Part shown: positions 1 to 9,393 of the stretch, one piece after another
Numbering within the stretch: position 1 is the stretch's first letter
Layout of the letters: each line of letters opens with the position of its first letter
DNA from: Amphritea sp.
Lineage (GTDB): Bacteria; Pseudomonadota; Gammaproteobacteria; Pseudomonadales; Balneatricaceae
DNA length: 64,000 nucleotides
Direction: 5' to 3'
NCBI RefSeq assembly: GCF_016744155.1
Contig: NZ_JADGEW010000020.1
Coordinates: forward strand, 22,301-86,300
Made by a program: the position numbers and the translations under genes
Notes under the pieces: model-generated
Told to the model about the DNA's origin: nothing
Database searches by the model: none
Seen by the model: the letters and a program-made list of their open reading frames with translations, nothing else

Positions 1-2653
1 CCAGCAACTCAAGTTGCTCTTTAGTTTCGATACCTTCAGCAATAACTTTGATACCTAATTTATGAGCCATTGCGATAACCGATTCACAGATGGCTGAATC
101 ATCGCTATCCGCTGTTAAGTTGCTGACAAAAGTCTGGTCAATCTTGAGATAATCTACGTCGTATTTTTTGATGTAAGAAAGCGAGGAATACCCTGTACCA
201 AAGTCATCCAAAGCAATTTGCATCCCGGCATCACTCATGGCGAATAATTTACTCGCGACAATAGGGCCTGAATCCATCAACAGCCCTTCTGTCATTTCAA
301 CCACGATGGCCTCGCCTGTCAGTCCGTGTTGGCTTAAGTAGTCAAACCAGTCATATATATGAACGTCCTCACTCTTGAATTGAATCGGTGATTTGTTAAT
401 GCTTATTTGAAAATTAGAAGCGATCGTTTCGCGCCAAGATTCGACCTGGTTCACGGCCTCTTTAAATACCCAATTACCTATCTCAATAATTGCTCCCGTT
501 GCTTCTGCCACAGGAATGAAGTCAGCAGGACTAATGATACCCTGCTGTGGATGATGCCATCGAATTAATGCCTCTGCTTTATGAATAGAACGCGTTTTCA
601 AATCTACAATCGGTTGATAGAACAGTTGAAACTGATTGCAGGCTAAAGCCTTTCTTAAGTCGGCGCTAACCGCATATTTATATTGCGTTGACTGCTTCAT
701 CATCGGCACGTAATAACTACGTTGGTTACGACCTTGTTGTTTTGCGCTCTCCAACGCTAGATTAGAGCATTGAATCAATACTTCAGACGTTGATGCATGG
801 GTCGGAAAAGACGCGATGCCGATACTGCTAGTCAGATAGACATTATGATTTTCAATATCGAATGCGGTTGCCAGTATCGCCTGAATACGTTTAACAATAC
901 TTTCTACATCGTTCTGAGAGCTTTCATCGGGCAATATAACAGCAAATACATCCCCCGCAATTCGTGCCACCAGATGGGAGGCTTGCAGGCAATTTAGAAT
1001 TTTTTCCGCTGATTGTTTTATAAGCTCATCACCAACCAGATAGCCGAGGCTATCATTAATTTCAGTTAAGCGATCTAAATCAATCAGCAATAAATGGATT
1101 GGATATTCTTGTACGGTGGCAAGGTCTATTTCATGGTTCAAATGTTCGATAAACATGTGACGATTAGGTAGGCCAGTCAGGCTATCAAAATTTGCTTGCC
1201 GTTTGATTAAGTCTTCAGACGCTTTACGCTGAGAGATATCACTGAAGAGACCGATTCGTCGATAGGGCTGATTGCTTTCATCATAAATCGTGTTAATCGA
1301 TAGCCACTCAGCATATATTTCACCATTCTTACGCTGGTTCCATATCTCTCCTTCCCATTGTCCTGTTGAATTAAGTTTATTCCACATTTTTTGATGAAAG
1401 GAGCGATCTTGTTTGCCTGATTTCAAAATGCTGTGGGTTTTACCGACGACTTCCGGTTGAGAATAGCCTGTGATTTTTGAAAAAGCTGCGTTGACACTTA
1501 ATATAATGCCGGCTTCATCCGTTACACTTATGGCCTCTTGGCTATTTTCATAAACGGAAGATGACAATCTCAGTGCTTCTTCTTTCTTTTTTTGAATAGT
1601 AATATCCAGCGTTGTAATTAACACGATGTCCATCGAATCTTCATAGCCAGGCATAATGGCATGTCGTACTTCAACCCATCGCTGCTCACCGTTCAAATCA
1701 ATAAAAATTGACTCACACTCATAGACTTTTTTACCCTGCATAAATGCATCAAGTACTTCTATAAACTGCTCGATACTGGATTGATCAAAAAATTGAGTAA
1801 TGCCTTCGGTTAACTGATCTTTCGAGACAGCCCCCGAAACCCTCAGTGCCGCATCATTTACATCAACTATTTTAATTGAGTTAACAAGACCCCAAGCTTT
1901 CTCTCGATGTTTTAGGAAGTAATCGGATACAGAAATATCAGGGTAGTCACGTCGTATAACTTTCAGAGCGGAGCTTACTGCTGACCAATCTTCCTCCCAG
2001 ATGGCCGCAGGGGCATGATAATAAAGACCCTTCATGCGCTCTTCACTGAACACTAAAGCTTTAGATAAGCGCACTTGTTTTAGACGATCTATAAACAAAA
2101 AACTGAGCATAACTATTGCAAGTGGATACACGACTAAAACAGGCAATGCAATAACCCATAGTATTTGTAGTGCCTTATCAATAGGGAATAAAAACAGTGA
2201 AGCTAAGTAGGCTAGATGAATAATAAGCCCAAAGCACCATAACTCTTTCAGTGATAGTTCGATTAAGCCTTTGGGGAGTCTATATGTACGCCATAGTACG
2301 CCAATAATTCCAGACGAAATAATACCGGCAACACCTGGGATAACACCATCTCCCCCCAGAGAGATCCGTACAACGGCGGCAATCAATATCGCAATCGAAG
2401 TCGGTGTTACACCCAGGCATAAGCCTGATACGCCTAATAGGATAGAGCGAGCATCAAAGATGATGCCCTCTTCATAGTGCCATGATGTCAACATAGTGAC
2501 AGTGACAATCAAGCCAACGGTAATGCCTGTAACCAAGTCTTTAAGATGCGGCTTTTCTGTATCCCATTGGCGAGATATAAAGTCATAAATAAATAGCATT
2601 GCTATTAATAATGCTACATTTTGAGATAGAACCAAAAAAACTGAATTGATCAT
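1..2653 (-). CDS. Membrane PAS-GGDEF-EAL cyclic-di-GMP protein (C-terminus cut by window edge)
   Basis: The frame opens with ATG at 2653 and reads without a stop to base 1, so the C-terminal end lies outside. The first ~200 residues are a run of hydrophobic helices resembling the 5TM/LytS-type sensor. Two PAS-like regions follow, then a GGDEF domain and an EAL domain. The GGDEF signature is degenerate (RIAGDVFAVI where RxGGDEF is expected), so cyclase activity is doubtful. The EAL domain keeps EALIRW, the DDFGTGYSSL segment and VIAEGIET, so c-di-GMP phosphodiesterase activity is likely, with the GGDEF domain perhaps acting as a GTP sensor. It may influence motility and biofilm, but nothing links it physically to the amyloid locus. 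Family call is sure; the ligand is unknown. Confidence 0.9.
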   Translation of the reverse strand, partial: MINSVFLVLSQNVALLIAMLFIYDFISRQWDTEKPHLKDLVTGITVGLIVTVTMLTSWHYEEGIIFDARSILLGVSGLCLGVTPTSIAILIAAVVRISLGGDGVIPGVAGIISSGIIGVLWRTYRLPKGLIELSLKELWCFGLIIHLAYLASLFLFPIDKALQILWVIALPVLVVYPLAIVMLSFLFIDRLKQVRLSKALVFSEERMKGLYYHAPAAIWEEDWSAVSSALKVIRRDYPDISVSDYFLKHREKAWGLVNSIKIVDVNDAALRVSGAVSKDQLTEGITQFFDQSSIEQFIEVLDAFMQGKKVYECESIFIDLNGEQRWVEVRHAIMPGYEDSMDIVLITTLDITIQKKKEEALRLSSSVYENSQEAISVTDEAGIILSVNAAFSKITGYSQPEVVGKTHSILKSGKQDRSFHQKMWNKLNSTGQWEGEIWNQRKNGEIYAEWLSINTIYDESNQPYRRIGLFSDISQRKASEDLIKRQANFDSLTGLPNRHMFIEHLNHEIDLATVQEYPIHLLLIDLDRLTEINDSLGYLVGDELIKQSAEKILNCLQASHLVARIAGDVFAVILPDESSQNDVESIVKRIQAILATAFDIENHNVYLTSSIGIASFPTHASTSEVLIQCSNLALESAKQQGRNQRSYYVPMMKQSTQYKYAVSADLRKALACNQFQLFYQPIVDLKTRSIHKAEALIRWHHPQQGIISPADFIPVAEATGAIIEIGNWVFKEAVNQVESWRETIASNFQISINKSPIQFKSEDVHIYDWFDYLSQHGLTGEAIVVEMTEGLLMDSGPIVASKLFAMSDAGMQIALDDFGTGYSSLSYIKKYDVDYLKIDQTFVSNLTADSDDSAICESVIAMAHKLGIKVIAEGIETKEQLELL

Positions 2654-3161
2654 ACAACAGTCGTCCTTAGCATCCAGTGCCTTAACAAATGATCACCAAC
2701 TTTAATGCTTCACTATACTAACCAGCGGGTATGGGCTGAACGATATCTCATATCTCATATCTCATACCTCAACCGTTGCTTGATTTTGCAAACCTTTGCC
2801 TATTTATGAAGCGGGCTAAACAAACAAGTATTCATCATACCCACAATTTATACAATGATAATAGTCAAGTGGCATCAGCTAGTGGATTTGCCACGATTAG
2901 TCGTAGTATTGCCTCTAAAGAAAGATAAACGTAGTGTCCGCTTTCGAGGAATTGGATAGATAGAGTTGTGATCTAGCGGTTCGAACGTAATTGTCGCCTT
3001 CAGGTCGAAAGGTGGCTCTGTGCTGCTTTCAGAGGTTCTATATATATGCCAAAAGCGGACTAACGGACCTAGCCTAGAACTTCTGGGATGCGCTAGTTGC
3101 TCACGCTCTTTCGTCCTAGCCTGTGAATAACTGTATTGCGAGTTGTACAAGGAGTGTTTAG
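2654..3161. other. Gene-poor intergenic stretch with heptamer repeat and short inverted repeat
   Basis: No convincing gene. It contains about four tandem copies of the heptamer TATCTCA (2744-2771, last copy with one mismatch). A 9-bp inverted repeat has arms GTCCGCTTT at 2936-2944 and its complement at 3052-3060. A 91-codon open frame spans the inverted repeat on the minus strand, but it has no recognisable domain and is probably not a gene. The region may be a decayed small repeat element. Confidence 0.4.
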
Positions 3162-3530
3162 TTAATTACTTTCTATTTTGCAGCTTTTAATGGACTTCAC
3201 TATGACGATACTAATAGCGATAGTACTGACTGAAATTAACTTGAAAATGAGGTCGTTGGCAACAACAAAGGAATAGCAGCCAGCAAACATCATAGAACTT
3301 ATAGCAATATATTTAGCTTTTACTGGGATGTAACGCTGGCACTCCCATTGCCTGATTATGGCCCCAAACAGCTTATTGCTAACGAGCCTTGCGTGCAGTT
3401 TCGGCGATGATTTTGCGAAACACCATGCGGACAGTAATACAAAACATGTTGTAGGCATCAGTGGTAAGAAAATCCCAAGTGTGCCTAAACCTAGTGAGAT
3501 AAACCCTGCGGTCTTATAGAATAGTTTCAT
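3162..3530 (-). CDS. DUF454 / YbaN-like inner membrane protein
   Basis: A 122-residue protein of the DUF454 (YbaN) family. The N-terminal hallmark is visible: GLGTLGIFLPLMPTTCFVLL followed by AWCFAKSSPKLHARL. There are about three hydrophobic segments (residues ~8-40, 75-95 and 98-115), so it sits in the inner membrane. The function of the family is unknown. It is transcribed in the same direction as the catalase gene upstream of it (86-bp gap), so co-transcription is possible. Full family length, no sign of damage. Confidence 0.85.
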   Translation of the reverse strand: MKLFYKTAGFISLGLGTLGIFLPLMPTTCFVLLSAWCFAKSSPKLHARLVSNKLFGAIIRQWECQRYIPVKAKYIAISSMMFAGCYSFVVANDLIFKLISVSTIAISIVIVKSIKSCKIESN

Positions 3531-3615
3531 GATAGACCTCGTCGATTAGAATTAAAGGTGAGTGTTAATGCAGCACAACGAAGTTCTGCATTAACACTCT
3601 TGTTGGCTGCTCAGT

Positions 3616-5055
3616 CTAATCCAGTGATATACCCAGCGCCTTAGCGACTCCGGCGCCGTAAGCCTGATCAGCTTTTAGACAGTTGCCGATATGTCTCCTT
3701 TGGATTTCAACAGATGCTCCACCCACGGACCGGGCCGTATTCTCGAACAGCAGTTGCTGTTGTTCTGGGCTCATCAGGCGGAACAGTGTACCGGGTTGTG
3801 AATAGTAGTCATCATCTTCTCGGTGATCCCAGCGTGAGGCTGCCCCTGATAATGACAGCGGTGGTTCAGCGTACTCCGGCTGCTCTTGCCACTCGCGCTG
3901 GCTATTGGGTTCATAACCAATAGTGCCACCGTAGTTATCATCAACCCGCATAGCCCCATCTCGATGATAGCTATGTACCGGACAGCGGGGTGCATTAACC
4001 GGAATCTGATGATGGTTTACGCCCAGACGATAGCGTTGCGCATCTCCGTATGAGAACAGACGCCCTTGCAGCATTTTGTCCGGTGAGAAACTAATTCCCG
4101 GCACTACGCTAGCTGGATTGAATGCAGACTGTTCGACTTCAGCAAAATAATTTGAAGGATTGCTATTAAGCTCCATCGTGCCGACTTCAAGTAGGGGGTA
4201 ATCAGCTTTTGGCCAGATTTTGGTTAAGTCGAATGGATTGAATAAGCTGCTTTCCGCTTGTTCTTCCGTCATCACCTGAATGCTCATGGTCCAGGAAGGG
4301 TAATCGCCATTTTCAATGGACTCATATAAATCACGCTGGTGGCTTTCTCTATCTCGGCCGATCAGTTGTTCAGATTCTCCATCGGTAAGGTTTTTAATTC
4401 CTTGATTGGATTTGAAATGAAATTTGACCCATGTGCGCTCATTGTTAGCGTTAATCATACTGAAAGTATGACTGCCAAATCCGTGCATCTGTCGATAGGA
4501 GGCTGGTATGCCCCGGTCACTCATGACTATAGTGACCTGATGTAAGGCTTCAGGAAGCAGCGTCCAGAAGTCCCAATTGTTTTGGGCACTGCGCATGTTC
4601 GTACGCGGGTCGCGCTTGACGGCGTGGTTCAAATCGGGGAATTTAAGCGGATCACGCAAGAAGAATACCGGTGTATTGTTACCCACCAGGTCCCAATTTC
4701 CCTCTTCTGTGTAGAATTTTAACGCAAAACCACGAATGTCTCGTTCTGCATCGGCAGCGCCACGTTCACCTGCGACGGTCGTAAAGCGTGCGAACATTTC
4801 TGTTTGTTTACCGACCTCCGAAAAAATCTTTGCGCGGGAATATTTTCTAATATCGTTGGTAACGGTGAAGGTACCATAAGCACCTGAGCCCTTAGCGTGC
4901 ATGCGTCGTTCCGGTATAACTTCGCGGTCAAAATGTGCCAGTTTTTCCAGAAACCAAACGTCCTGGAGTAATTGTGGTCCACGGGGGCCTGCGGTTGTCG
5001 TGTTCTGGTTATCGGCCACGGGACAGCCGGATGCCGTAGTTAATTTCTTAGTCAT
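3616..5055 (-). CDS. katA: Monofunctional haem catalase (KatA type)
   Basis: A 479-residue small-subunit (clade 3-like) catalase that disproportionates hydrogen peroxide in the cytoplasm. The distal-side motif [15 protein letters not shown] carries the catalytic His (His53). The second active-site element VGNNTPVFF lies near residue 125. The proximal haem Tyr is in [14 protein letters not shown] near residue 337. Length is normal for the small-subunit class. The ATG has an AGGAGAAC ribosome-binding site just upstream. An OxyR-like operator lies 60-95 bp upstream of the start, consistent with peroxide induction. Function is secure. Confidence 0.97.
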   Translation of the reverse strand: MTKKLTTASGCPVADNQNTTTAGPRGPQLLQDVWFLEKLAHFDREVIPERRMHAKGSGAYGTFTVTNDIRKYSRAKIFSEVGKQTEMFARFTTVAGERGAADAERDIRGFALKFYTEEGNWDLVGNNTPVFFLRDPLKFPDLNHAVKRDPRTNMRSAQNNWDFWTLLPEALHQVTIVMSDRGIPASYRQMHGFGSHTFSMINANNERTWVKFHFKSNQGIKNLTDGESEQLIGRDRESHQRDLYESIENGDYPSWTMSIQVMTEEQAESSLFNPFDLTKIWPKADYPLLEVGTMELNSNPSNYFAEVEQSAFNPASVVPGISFSPDKMLQGRLFSYGDAQRYRLGVNHHQIPVNAPRCPVHSYHRDGAMRVDDNYGGTIGYEPNSQREWQEQPEYAEPPLSLSGAASRWDHREDDDYYSQPGTLFRLMSPEQQQLLFENTARSVGGASVEIQRRHIGNCLKADQAYGAGVAKALGISLD

Positions 5056-5113
5056 GTTGTTCTCCTGCTAGATGTCTACTTCTTTAGCTTAGGAGAATAT
5101 ATGTATATATAAA

Positions 5114-5150
5114 ATTAATTATAATTATGTTTATTATAGCTTTTATCTAT
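5114..5150. promoter_or_regulatory. Candidate OxyR-binding site upstream of katA
   Basis: Four tetramers spaced by seven bases fit the OxyR pattern ATAG-N7-CTAT-N7-ATAG-N7-CTAT. The pair at 5136-5150 is perfect (ATAG, 7 nt, CTAT). The other pair (5114-5117 ATTA, 5125-5128 TTAT) matches 5 of 8 positions, giving 13 of 16 overall. It lies in AT-rich DNA 60-95 bp upstream of the katA start, where OxyR normally acts. This is a motif match only. Confidence 0.55.
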
Positions 5151-5460
5151 TTTTGGCTAAAAGAGGCCCAATATGAAGACTTATATAAGGCTATATAGCG
5201 AGTAATGCTGTTTGCAGGAATGGGGCGTTTACAGTTAGTTAGATCGAAAGGTAGTTCTTCATTGCTTTAGGATATTCTGATGTCTGCTATATGCTGTGTT
5301 GCAACGATTCACTGAGCCCACAGTCGAACGCAGGACTATAAAAGTCACGACAAATAAGTTCCGCCTCGCCGCTTTCTCGAGCAAGCGAAGCGCCTAGTTT
5401 TTAGCAAACTGCACTCTTTTCGGCGTTTTGGTCTATCAAAGACTAAGGCGTCAGAATCAC
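5151..5460. other. Non-coding stretch between katA and the WD40-like lipoprotein gene
   Basis: No gene seen. Near 5365-5400 there is a GC-rich stretch (CGCCGC...GCGAAGCGCCTAG) that resembles a degenerate copy of the CTAG-bounded hairpin repeats found at 45.6, 51.7 and 52.9 kb. An imperfect hairpin at about 5423-5455 may end transcription of the lipoprotein gene. Confidence 0.3.
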
Positions 5461-6441
5461 TCACTTCAGCTCGTTAATGATTCCGTTTGAGCCAATCGCA
5501 TAATAAATCCCATTGCCAAAGCCTACCGAATAAACACCGGTGCTGGTGGGACCATATGGATCGCGTTTATGAATTTCCCAGTTGCGCAACATAGCACCGC
5601 TGCTGGTATCCCATAGCTGAACTGAGCCTGAGGCTGTGCCAGTGAGGAGTTGAGTGCTATCCGGCGAAAAGCGGGCTGAGAGGAAGCTCAGGCGTCTTCC
5701 GAATAGATCACGGTTGTCTGATAGGGTATGCAACACTTGACCGTCCTGAGTGCTCCAGATGAGCGCTCGATCAAGGCTTCCTGAACTAAACGCAAGCTGT
5801 TTGTTGGGTGAGAGTGCGACGGTATCGACGATATTGCCAAGTTTCAGGCTGTGGATAACTTTATTGCTTTGAACGTCCCAGAGTTGTGCGTTGTAGTCAT
5901 CATCTCCGGTGAGGGCCAGAAGTGCATCTTCGCTTAGGTCGACAGACTTTACCCGGGCACTGTGGCGGAAGGTTTGCTTAACACCACCTTGTTTGACGTC
6001 GAAGTATACGGCGGTATGGTCTGCCAGTCCCAGAAGTGCATAACTACCATTCGGAGAGAGATCCATTGCCAGAATTTCGGCCGGTGAACTCCAGAACCCT
6101 TCTGGCTGGCCATTGCTCAGGTTCCAAAGTACCAGATCTTGCTGATTGGCAGTTGCGGCGTAGAGTTCGTCAGGAGAGAACGCACTGGCGGCGATAAGGC
6201 TGAAGTCTCCGGCCCGATGGTTCCAGTTATACAGTCTTTCATGATCAGCCAGGCTCCACAGGCTGCCGCCATGGTTAAAGGAGCCGATAGTGGCGTAACG
6301 GGCTGTGGGGGAAATGGATGCCGAATATGCGCCTTGCAGGGCATACTCTACATGCTTAGCCGGTTTATCACCTCCGCTACAGCCAGTGAGGACTGCGGTG
6401 GCTAAAAGTGCGCAACCAAAAGCGCCCAGCCTGTTGTTCAT
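5461..6441 (-). CDS. WD40-repeat-like periplasmic lipoprotein
   Basis: About 326 residues. The ATG at 6441 (MNNRLGAFG...) is preferred over one five codons upstream because AGGGA sits 7 bases before it. The N-terminus is a lipoprotein signal peptide with lipobox LTGC. The rest is a series of ~40-residue beta-propeller-like units with repeated signatures such as YNAQLWDVQSNK, RALIWSTQDGQ and GSVQLWDTSSGA, interspersed with FSPD / LSPN turns. This suggests a WD40-like propeller used as an interaction scaffold at the cell envelope. No enzymatic motif is seen and the partner is unknown. Confidence 0.8.
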   Translation of the reverse strand: MNNRLGAFGCALLATAVLTGCSGGDKPAKHVEYALQGAYSASISPTARYATIGSFNHGGSLWSLADHERLYNWNHRAGDFSLIAASAFSPDELYAATANQQDLVLWNLSNGQPEGFWSSPAEILAMDLSPNGSYALLGLADHTAVYFDVKQGGVKQTFRHSARVKSVDLSEDALLALTGDDDYNAQLWDVQSNKVIHSLKLGNIVDTVALSPNKQLAFSSGSLDRALIWSTQDGQVLHTLSDNRDLFGRRLSFLSARFSPDSTQLLTGTASGSVQLWDTSSGAMLRNWEIHKRDPYGPTSTGVYSVGFGNGIYYAIGSNGIINELK

Positions 6442-6487
6442 AACGTTTCCCTGCAATCTCTATAGGCGATTTGGTAAAAGCTTTGTA

Positions 6488-6970
6488 TTAGACCTGGGCT
6501 TCAGTGAACACCTGCTCACGATGGGCGGTATGCAGAACTTCGATCATCTTATCTTCGAGAGCAAAGCGCTCTTCCAGAGACTCGCCTAATGTGGAGAGCT
6601 GGCAGGTGAGTTCATGCATCTCCTGCAATGTCTGGCCATCAAAGGTCGAGTAGAGGTCATTGAAATCCAGCGCGGCATCGGTACTGGTCTGAATGCGGGG
6701 GAATAGTTCCTGCGCTTTTTCCAGGCTACCATCGTTGAATTCACTGCCTTCTTTCAACAGTTGTTCATACACTTCAAAGTGGCCGGATGATATATAGTCC
6801 ATCATTAGCTGAGAGAATTCCAGGATGTGTTCTTTCAGAGCTTCATCGGCATTCTTTTGTGGCAGCGCGACAAAGGTGCTAATTAGTTTCTGACGTTCTT
6901 CAAGCCAGCTATCTATTATATCGCTGACACCTCCCCAGCGTTCCTGGGCGTTTCGGCATTTTTCTAGCAT
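6488..6970 (-). CDS. rsd: Rsd/AlgQ anti-sigma-70 regulator
   Basis: A 160-residue Rsd/AlgQ family protein. The N-terminus MLEKCRNAQERWGGV...IDSWLEERQKL is close to Pseudomonas AlgQ, and the all-helical profile and length fit. Family members bind region 4 of the housekeeping sigma factor and shift RNA polymerase to alternative sigma factors. That may matter here because the window has two sigma-54 promoters, but this link is inference. The gene is monocistronic, upstream of the lipoprotein gene on the same strand with a 46-bp gap. In Pseudomonas algQ lies near the hem cluster; here it is ~50 kb away from hemCDXY. Confidence 0.92.
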   Translation of the reverse strand: MLEKCRNAQERWGGVSDIIDSWLEERQKLISTFVALPQKNADEALKEHILEFSQLMMDYISSGHFEVYEQLLKEGSEFNDGSLEKAQELFPRIQTSTDAALDFNDLYSTFDGQTLQEMHELTCQLSTLGESLEERFALEDKMIEVLHTAHREQVFTEAQV

Positions 6971-7198
6971 AGCTGGCCTCCTTATTATAAAAACAGTACT
7001 CGCGACTACTTGTTCTCAATACTAATCCTATCGTTGTGAACTAGGCAATAGCAGAAGTACTTTCCTTTGAGGTTACTCAAAGTTAGATGAGGGACGCTGA
7101 TATTTTTTGTCAGAAATGGTACAAATAGAGCTAACTCTATGATTAATTCGTTGTTTTGAGATTGAATGGGTCTCTTTAACCCGGTTAGGAAGCTTAAT

Positions 7199-7606
7199 AT
7201 GTTGAAACGTTTATTGCTGATGGTGTTTCTGGGAGCGCTGTTACAGCCTGCCTGGGCAGCAGATGAGCCTGTAGAAGGCGCTGAAGATGACTATGTAAAC
7301 TATATTGAACTGAAGCCCTTTGTGTCCAATTTTGTCAGCCCGGGTAAGCTGCGGTTTTTGAAATGTGAGATTACCATTGAGGTGACCAGTCCGGCAGCGC
7401 ACCATGCGGTGAACTATCATAAGCCCGAAGTGCGGCATGAAATTTTGATGCTGCTGAGCTCAAAAGAGGAAGATCAGCTCAAGACGGTTGATGCCCAGCA
7501 TGTTCTGGCTCAGGAAGCGCTTGAAAAGGTGCAGAAGGTGCTGCTAGCGGAGGAAGGCGAGGCTTTTGTAGCAGATCTGTTTTTTACCAGTTTCGTACTG
7601 CAGTAA
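7199..7606 (+). CDS. FliL-like secreted protein
   Basis: 135 residues from the ATG at 7199, which has AGGAAG seven bases upstream; an in-frame ATG at 7166 lacks a site. The N-terminus is a cleavable signal peptide (MLKRLLLMVFLGALLQPAWAA). The remainder resembles the periplasmic domain of the flagellar basal-body protein FliL: YIELKPFVSNF, CEITIEV and a C-terminal VADLFFTSFVLQ. It stands alone, not in a flagellar operon, so a role at the flagellar motor or another envelope role is inferred only. A bidirectional terminator follows directly. Confidence 0.72.
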   Translation: MLKRLLLMVFLGALLQPAWAADEPVEGAEDDYVNYIELKPFVSNFVSPGKLRFLKCEITIEVTSPAAHHAVNYHKPEVRHEILMLLSSKEEDQLKTVDAQHVLAQEALEKVQKVLLAEEGEAFVADLFFTSFVLQ

Positions 7607-7613
7607 GTTGAAG

Positions 7614-7645
7614 TAAAAAAAGCCCGCATAGCGGGCTTTTTTTTT
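7614..7645. terminator. Bidirectional rho-independent terminator between the FliL-like gene and gshA
   Basis: The stem AGCCCGC/GCGGGCT with loop ATA (7621-7637) is flanked by A7 on the left and T9 on the right. It therefore terminates both convergent genes. Confidence 0.93.
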
Positions 7646-7666
7646 GCGTTGTTTTTCATGAATGAC

Positions 7667-9232
7667 TTATTGGGCGAGATAGTCCGCCAGATAATCATCA
7701 AATCCCTGTGTATCACTCATCTCTATCTGAGTCTGCTCATCCTTAGAACTAACGGTTAGCTTGTCCAGATAATCCTGCTGCTCTGTACTTAAGCCTATGT
7801 CGGTGATGCTCTCCCGATGCTTTCGACTTTGTTGCAAGGTGAATGCTTCATAGCCCAACCCAGATGTCTTCATCGCCTCCAGAATCTGTGCCGAGGGCGT
7901 TAGTTGCGGGTTATCAAGTTTCGCTTGTTGTGCTGTAACGGCTTCTGAGTAGCGGGTGTCGCCGGCTATCTCATCCAGAACCACCGCTGTTTTACGAATA
8001 TCATTAAGAATTTGCCCGCCCCATTCAGAAACACTTAATTGCTGATCATTTCGAGTCAGCGTAAGGCCGGGCTCGCGCCCTCTGTTTACGACCAGGTTAT
8101 TGTTCTTATCAATCAGATCGCATTCCTTATCGGAGACTTCGCCAGGGTCTGATAGCAAGCATGTCACCAGGAATGCATCGAGGAAGTTAGACTGTTGCTG
8201 ATCGATACCCAGCGGTAGCAGTGGATTGATATCGGTATTACGTACTTCTATATACTCCACGCCCCGCTCACTGAGTGCATGTATCGGTTTTTCTCCCGAT
8301 AGCGCTACCCGCTTAGGGCGAATATCGCTGTAGTATTCGTTTTCGATCTGCAGCACGCAGTTATTCAGCTGTTTATAGCCCTGGTCTGTCTTGACCCCGA
8401 GCTGCTCGTAAGCTGGGTAAGGGGTGTTGATTGCAAGCGTCAGGGTGTGGATATAGGTGTCCAGATGATTGAAACAGATATTCAGATCGGCTTGAGCTTT
8501 GTTGGAATATCCTAAGTCGCTCATACGCAGCGAAGTTGCATAAGGGCGATAGAGTGTCTTTTCATCCCAGGACTCCAGGTCGTGGCTCTGGCCGCACATA
8601 AAACTGGAGGAGAGCGCTGGAGACGCGCCAAACAGGTAAAGTAGTAACCATGACGAGCGACGGAAGTTGCGGATGAGTGTGAAATAGCCGGACGAACGGA
8701 ACTGTTGCAGGCTATCCTGACTGCCTTGCAGTTCACGCAGGACTGGCCAGAGGGCTTCTGGCAGCGAAAAGTTGTAGTGAATGCCTGCGATTGCCTGCAT
8801 CATTTTGCCGTAACGATGCTCTAGACCAATGCGATAAATATATTTTAGTCGGCCGACATTGGAGCTGCCAAAACGAGCGATCTGGATCGCGTCTTCATCC
8901 TTAATTCTACAAGGCATGCTGGCGGCCCAAAGCTCCTCTTCTCCTAGCTGCTGGTAGGTATAGCAGTGAAGTTGTTGGAGAAAGTCCAGCGCATCTCCGG
9001 ATTCTTTGAATGCGGGGGTAATGAATTCTAGCAACGCTTCCGAGTAGTCGGTTGTGATGTGGCTATGAGTCAGCGCAGAGCCCAGAGTGGTAGGATGGCC
9101 GGTCTGACTGATGGAACACTGAGTGTCGACCCGCAGGCCTTCCTTCTCTATACCGTGAAGGATGCCGTCGAGCGCCAGAATCTGGCCATTCTCAGTAAGT
9201 AATTTCAGATTCTGTTTCAGTGCCTCAGACAC
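7667..9232 (-). CDS. gshA: Glutamate-cysteine ligase
   Basis: A 521-residue GshA of the gammaproteobacterial (type 1) class; E. coli GshA has 518 residues. It makes gamma-glutamylcysteine, the first step of glutathione synthesis, in the cytoplasm. Visible hallmarks are the N-terminal GIEKEGLRVD, the TDYSEALLEFITP segment, the substrate loop AIAGIHYNFSLP and VEYIEVRNTDINP. Single gene, convergent with the FliL-like gene; gshB is not in the window. Identity is secure. Confidence 0.97.
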   Translation of the reverse strand: MSEALKQNLKLLTENGQILALDGILHGIEKEGLRVDTQCSISQTGHPTTLGSALTHSHITTDYSEALLEFITPAFKESGDALDFLQQLHCYTYQQLGEEELWAASMPCRIKDEDAIQIARFGSSNVGRLKYIYRIGLEHRYGKMMQAIAGIHYNFSLPEALWPVLRELQGSQDSLQQFRSSGYFTLIRNFRRSSWLLLYLFGASPALSSSFMCGQSHDLESWDEKTLYRPYATSLRMSDLGYSNKAQADLNICFNHLDTYIHTLTLAINTPYPAYEQLGVKTDQGYKQLNNCVLQIENEYYSDIRPKRVALSGEKPIHALSERGVEYIEVRNTDINPLLPLGIDQQQSNFLDAFLVTCLLSDPGEVSDKECDLIDKNNNLVVNRGREPGLTLTRNDQQLSVSEWGGQILNDIRKTAVVLDEIAGDTRYSEAVTAQQAKLDNPQLTPSAQILEAMKTSGLGYEAFTLQQSRKHRESITDIGLSTEQQDYLDKLTVSSKDEQTQIEMSDTQGFDDYLADYLAQ

Positions 9233-9342
9233 GTCGGGATACCTTTACCAGAGAAAAAGAGCGCTATTATAGCGCAGCATTTGCTAAACATAACCCTGTG
9301 ATATCTACAGGTACAGGGAATTATGCTTTTTGACAGAAAGGG

Positions 9343-9383
9343 TAGAGCAGCCCGATAGAGAGTTTTATCGGACTGCTGCTCTA
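9343..9383. terminator. Bulged hairpin downstream of pykA
   Basis: Arms around TAGAGCAGCCCGATA and TATCGG...GCTGCTCTA pair with a three-base bulge. It sits 11-50 bp past the pykA stop. There is no long T tract on the pykA strand, so it is either a weak terminator or a 3'-end stabilising structure. Confidence 0.4.
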
Positions 9384-9393
9384 TGAGAAGGTA

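Noticed and set aside
2875..3150. 91-codon minus-strand frame
   Set aside because: No domain, odd composition, spans a 9-bp inverted repeat and lacks a clear ribosome-binding site; looks like non-coding repeat DNA.
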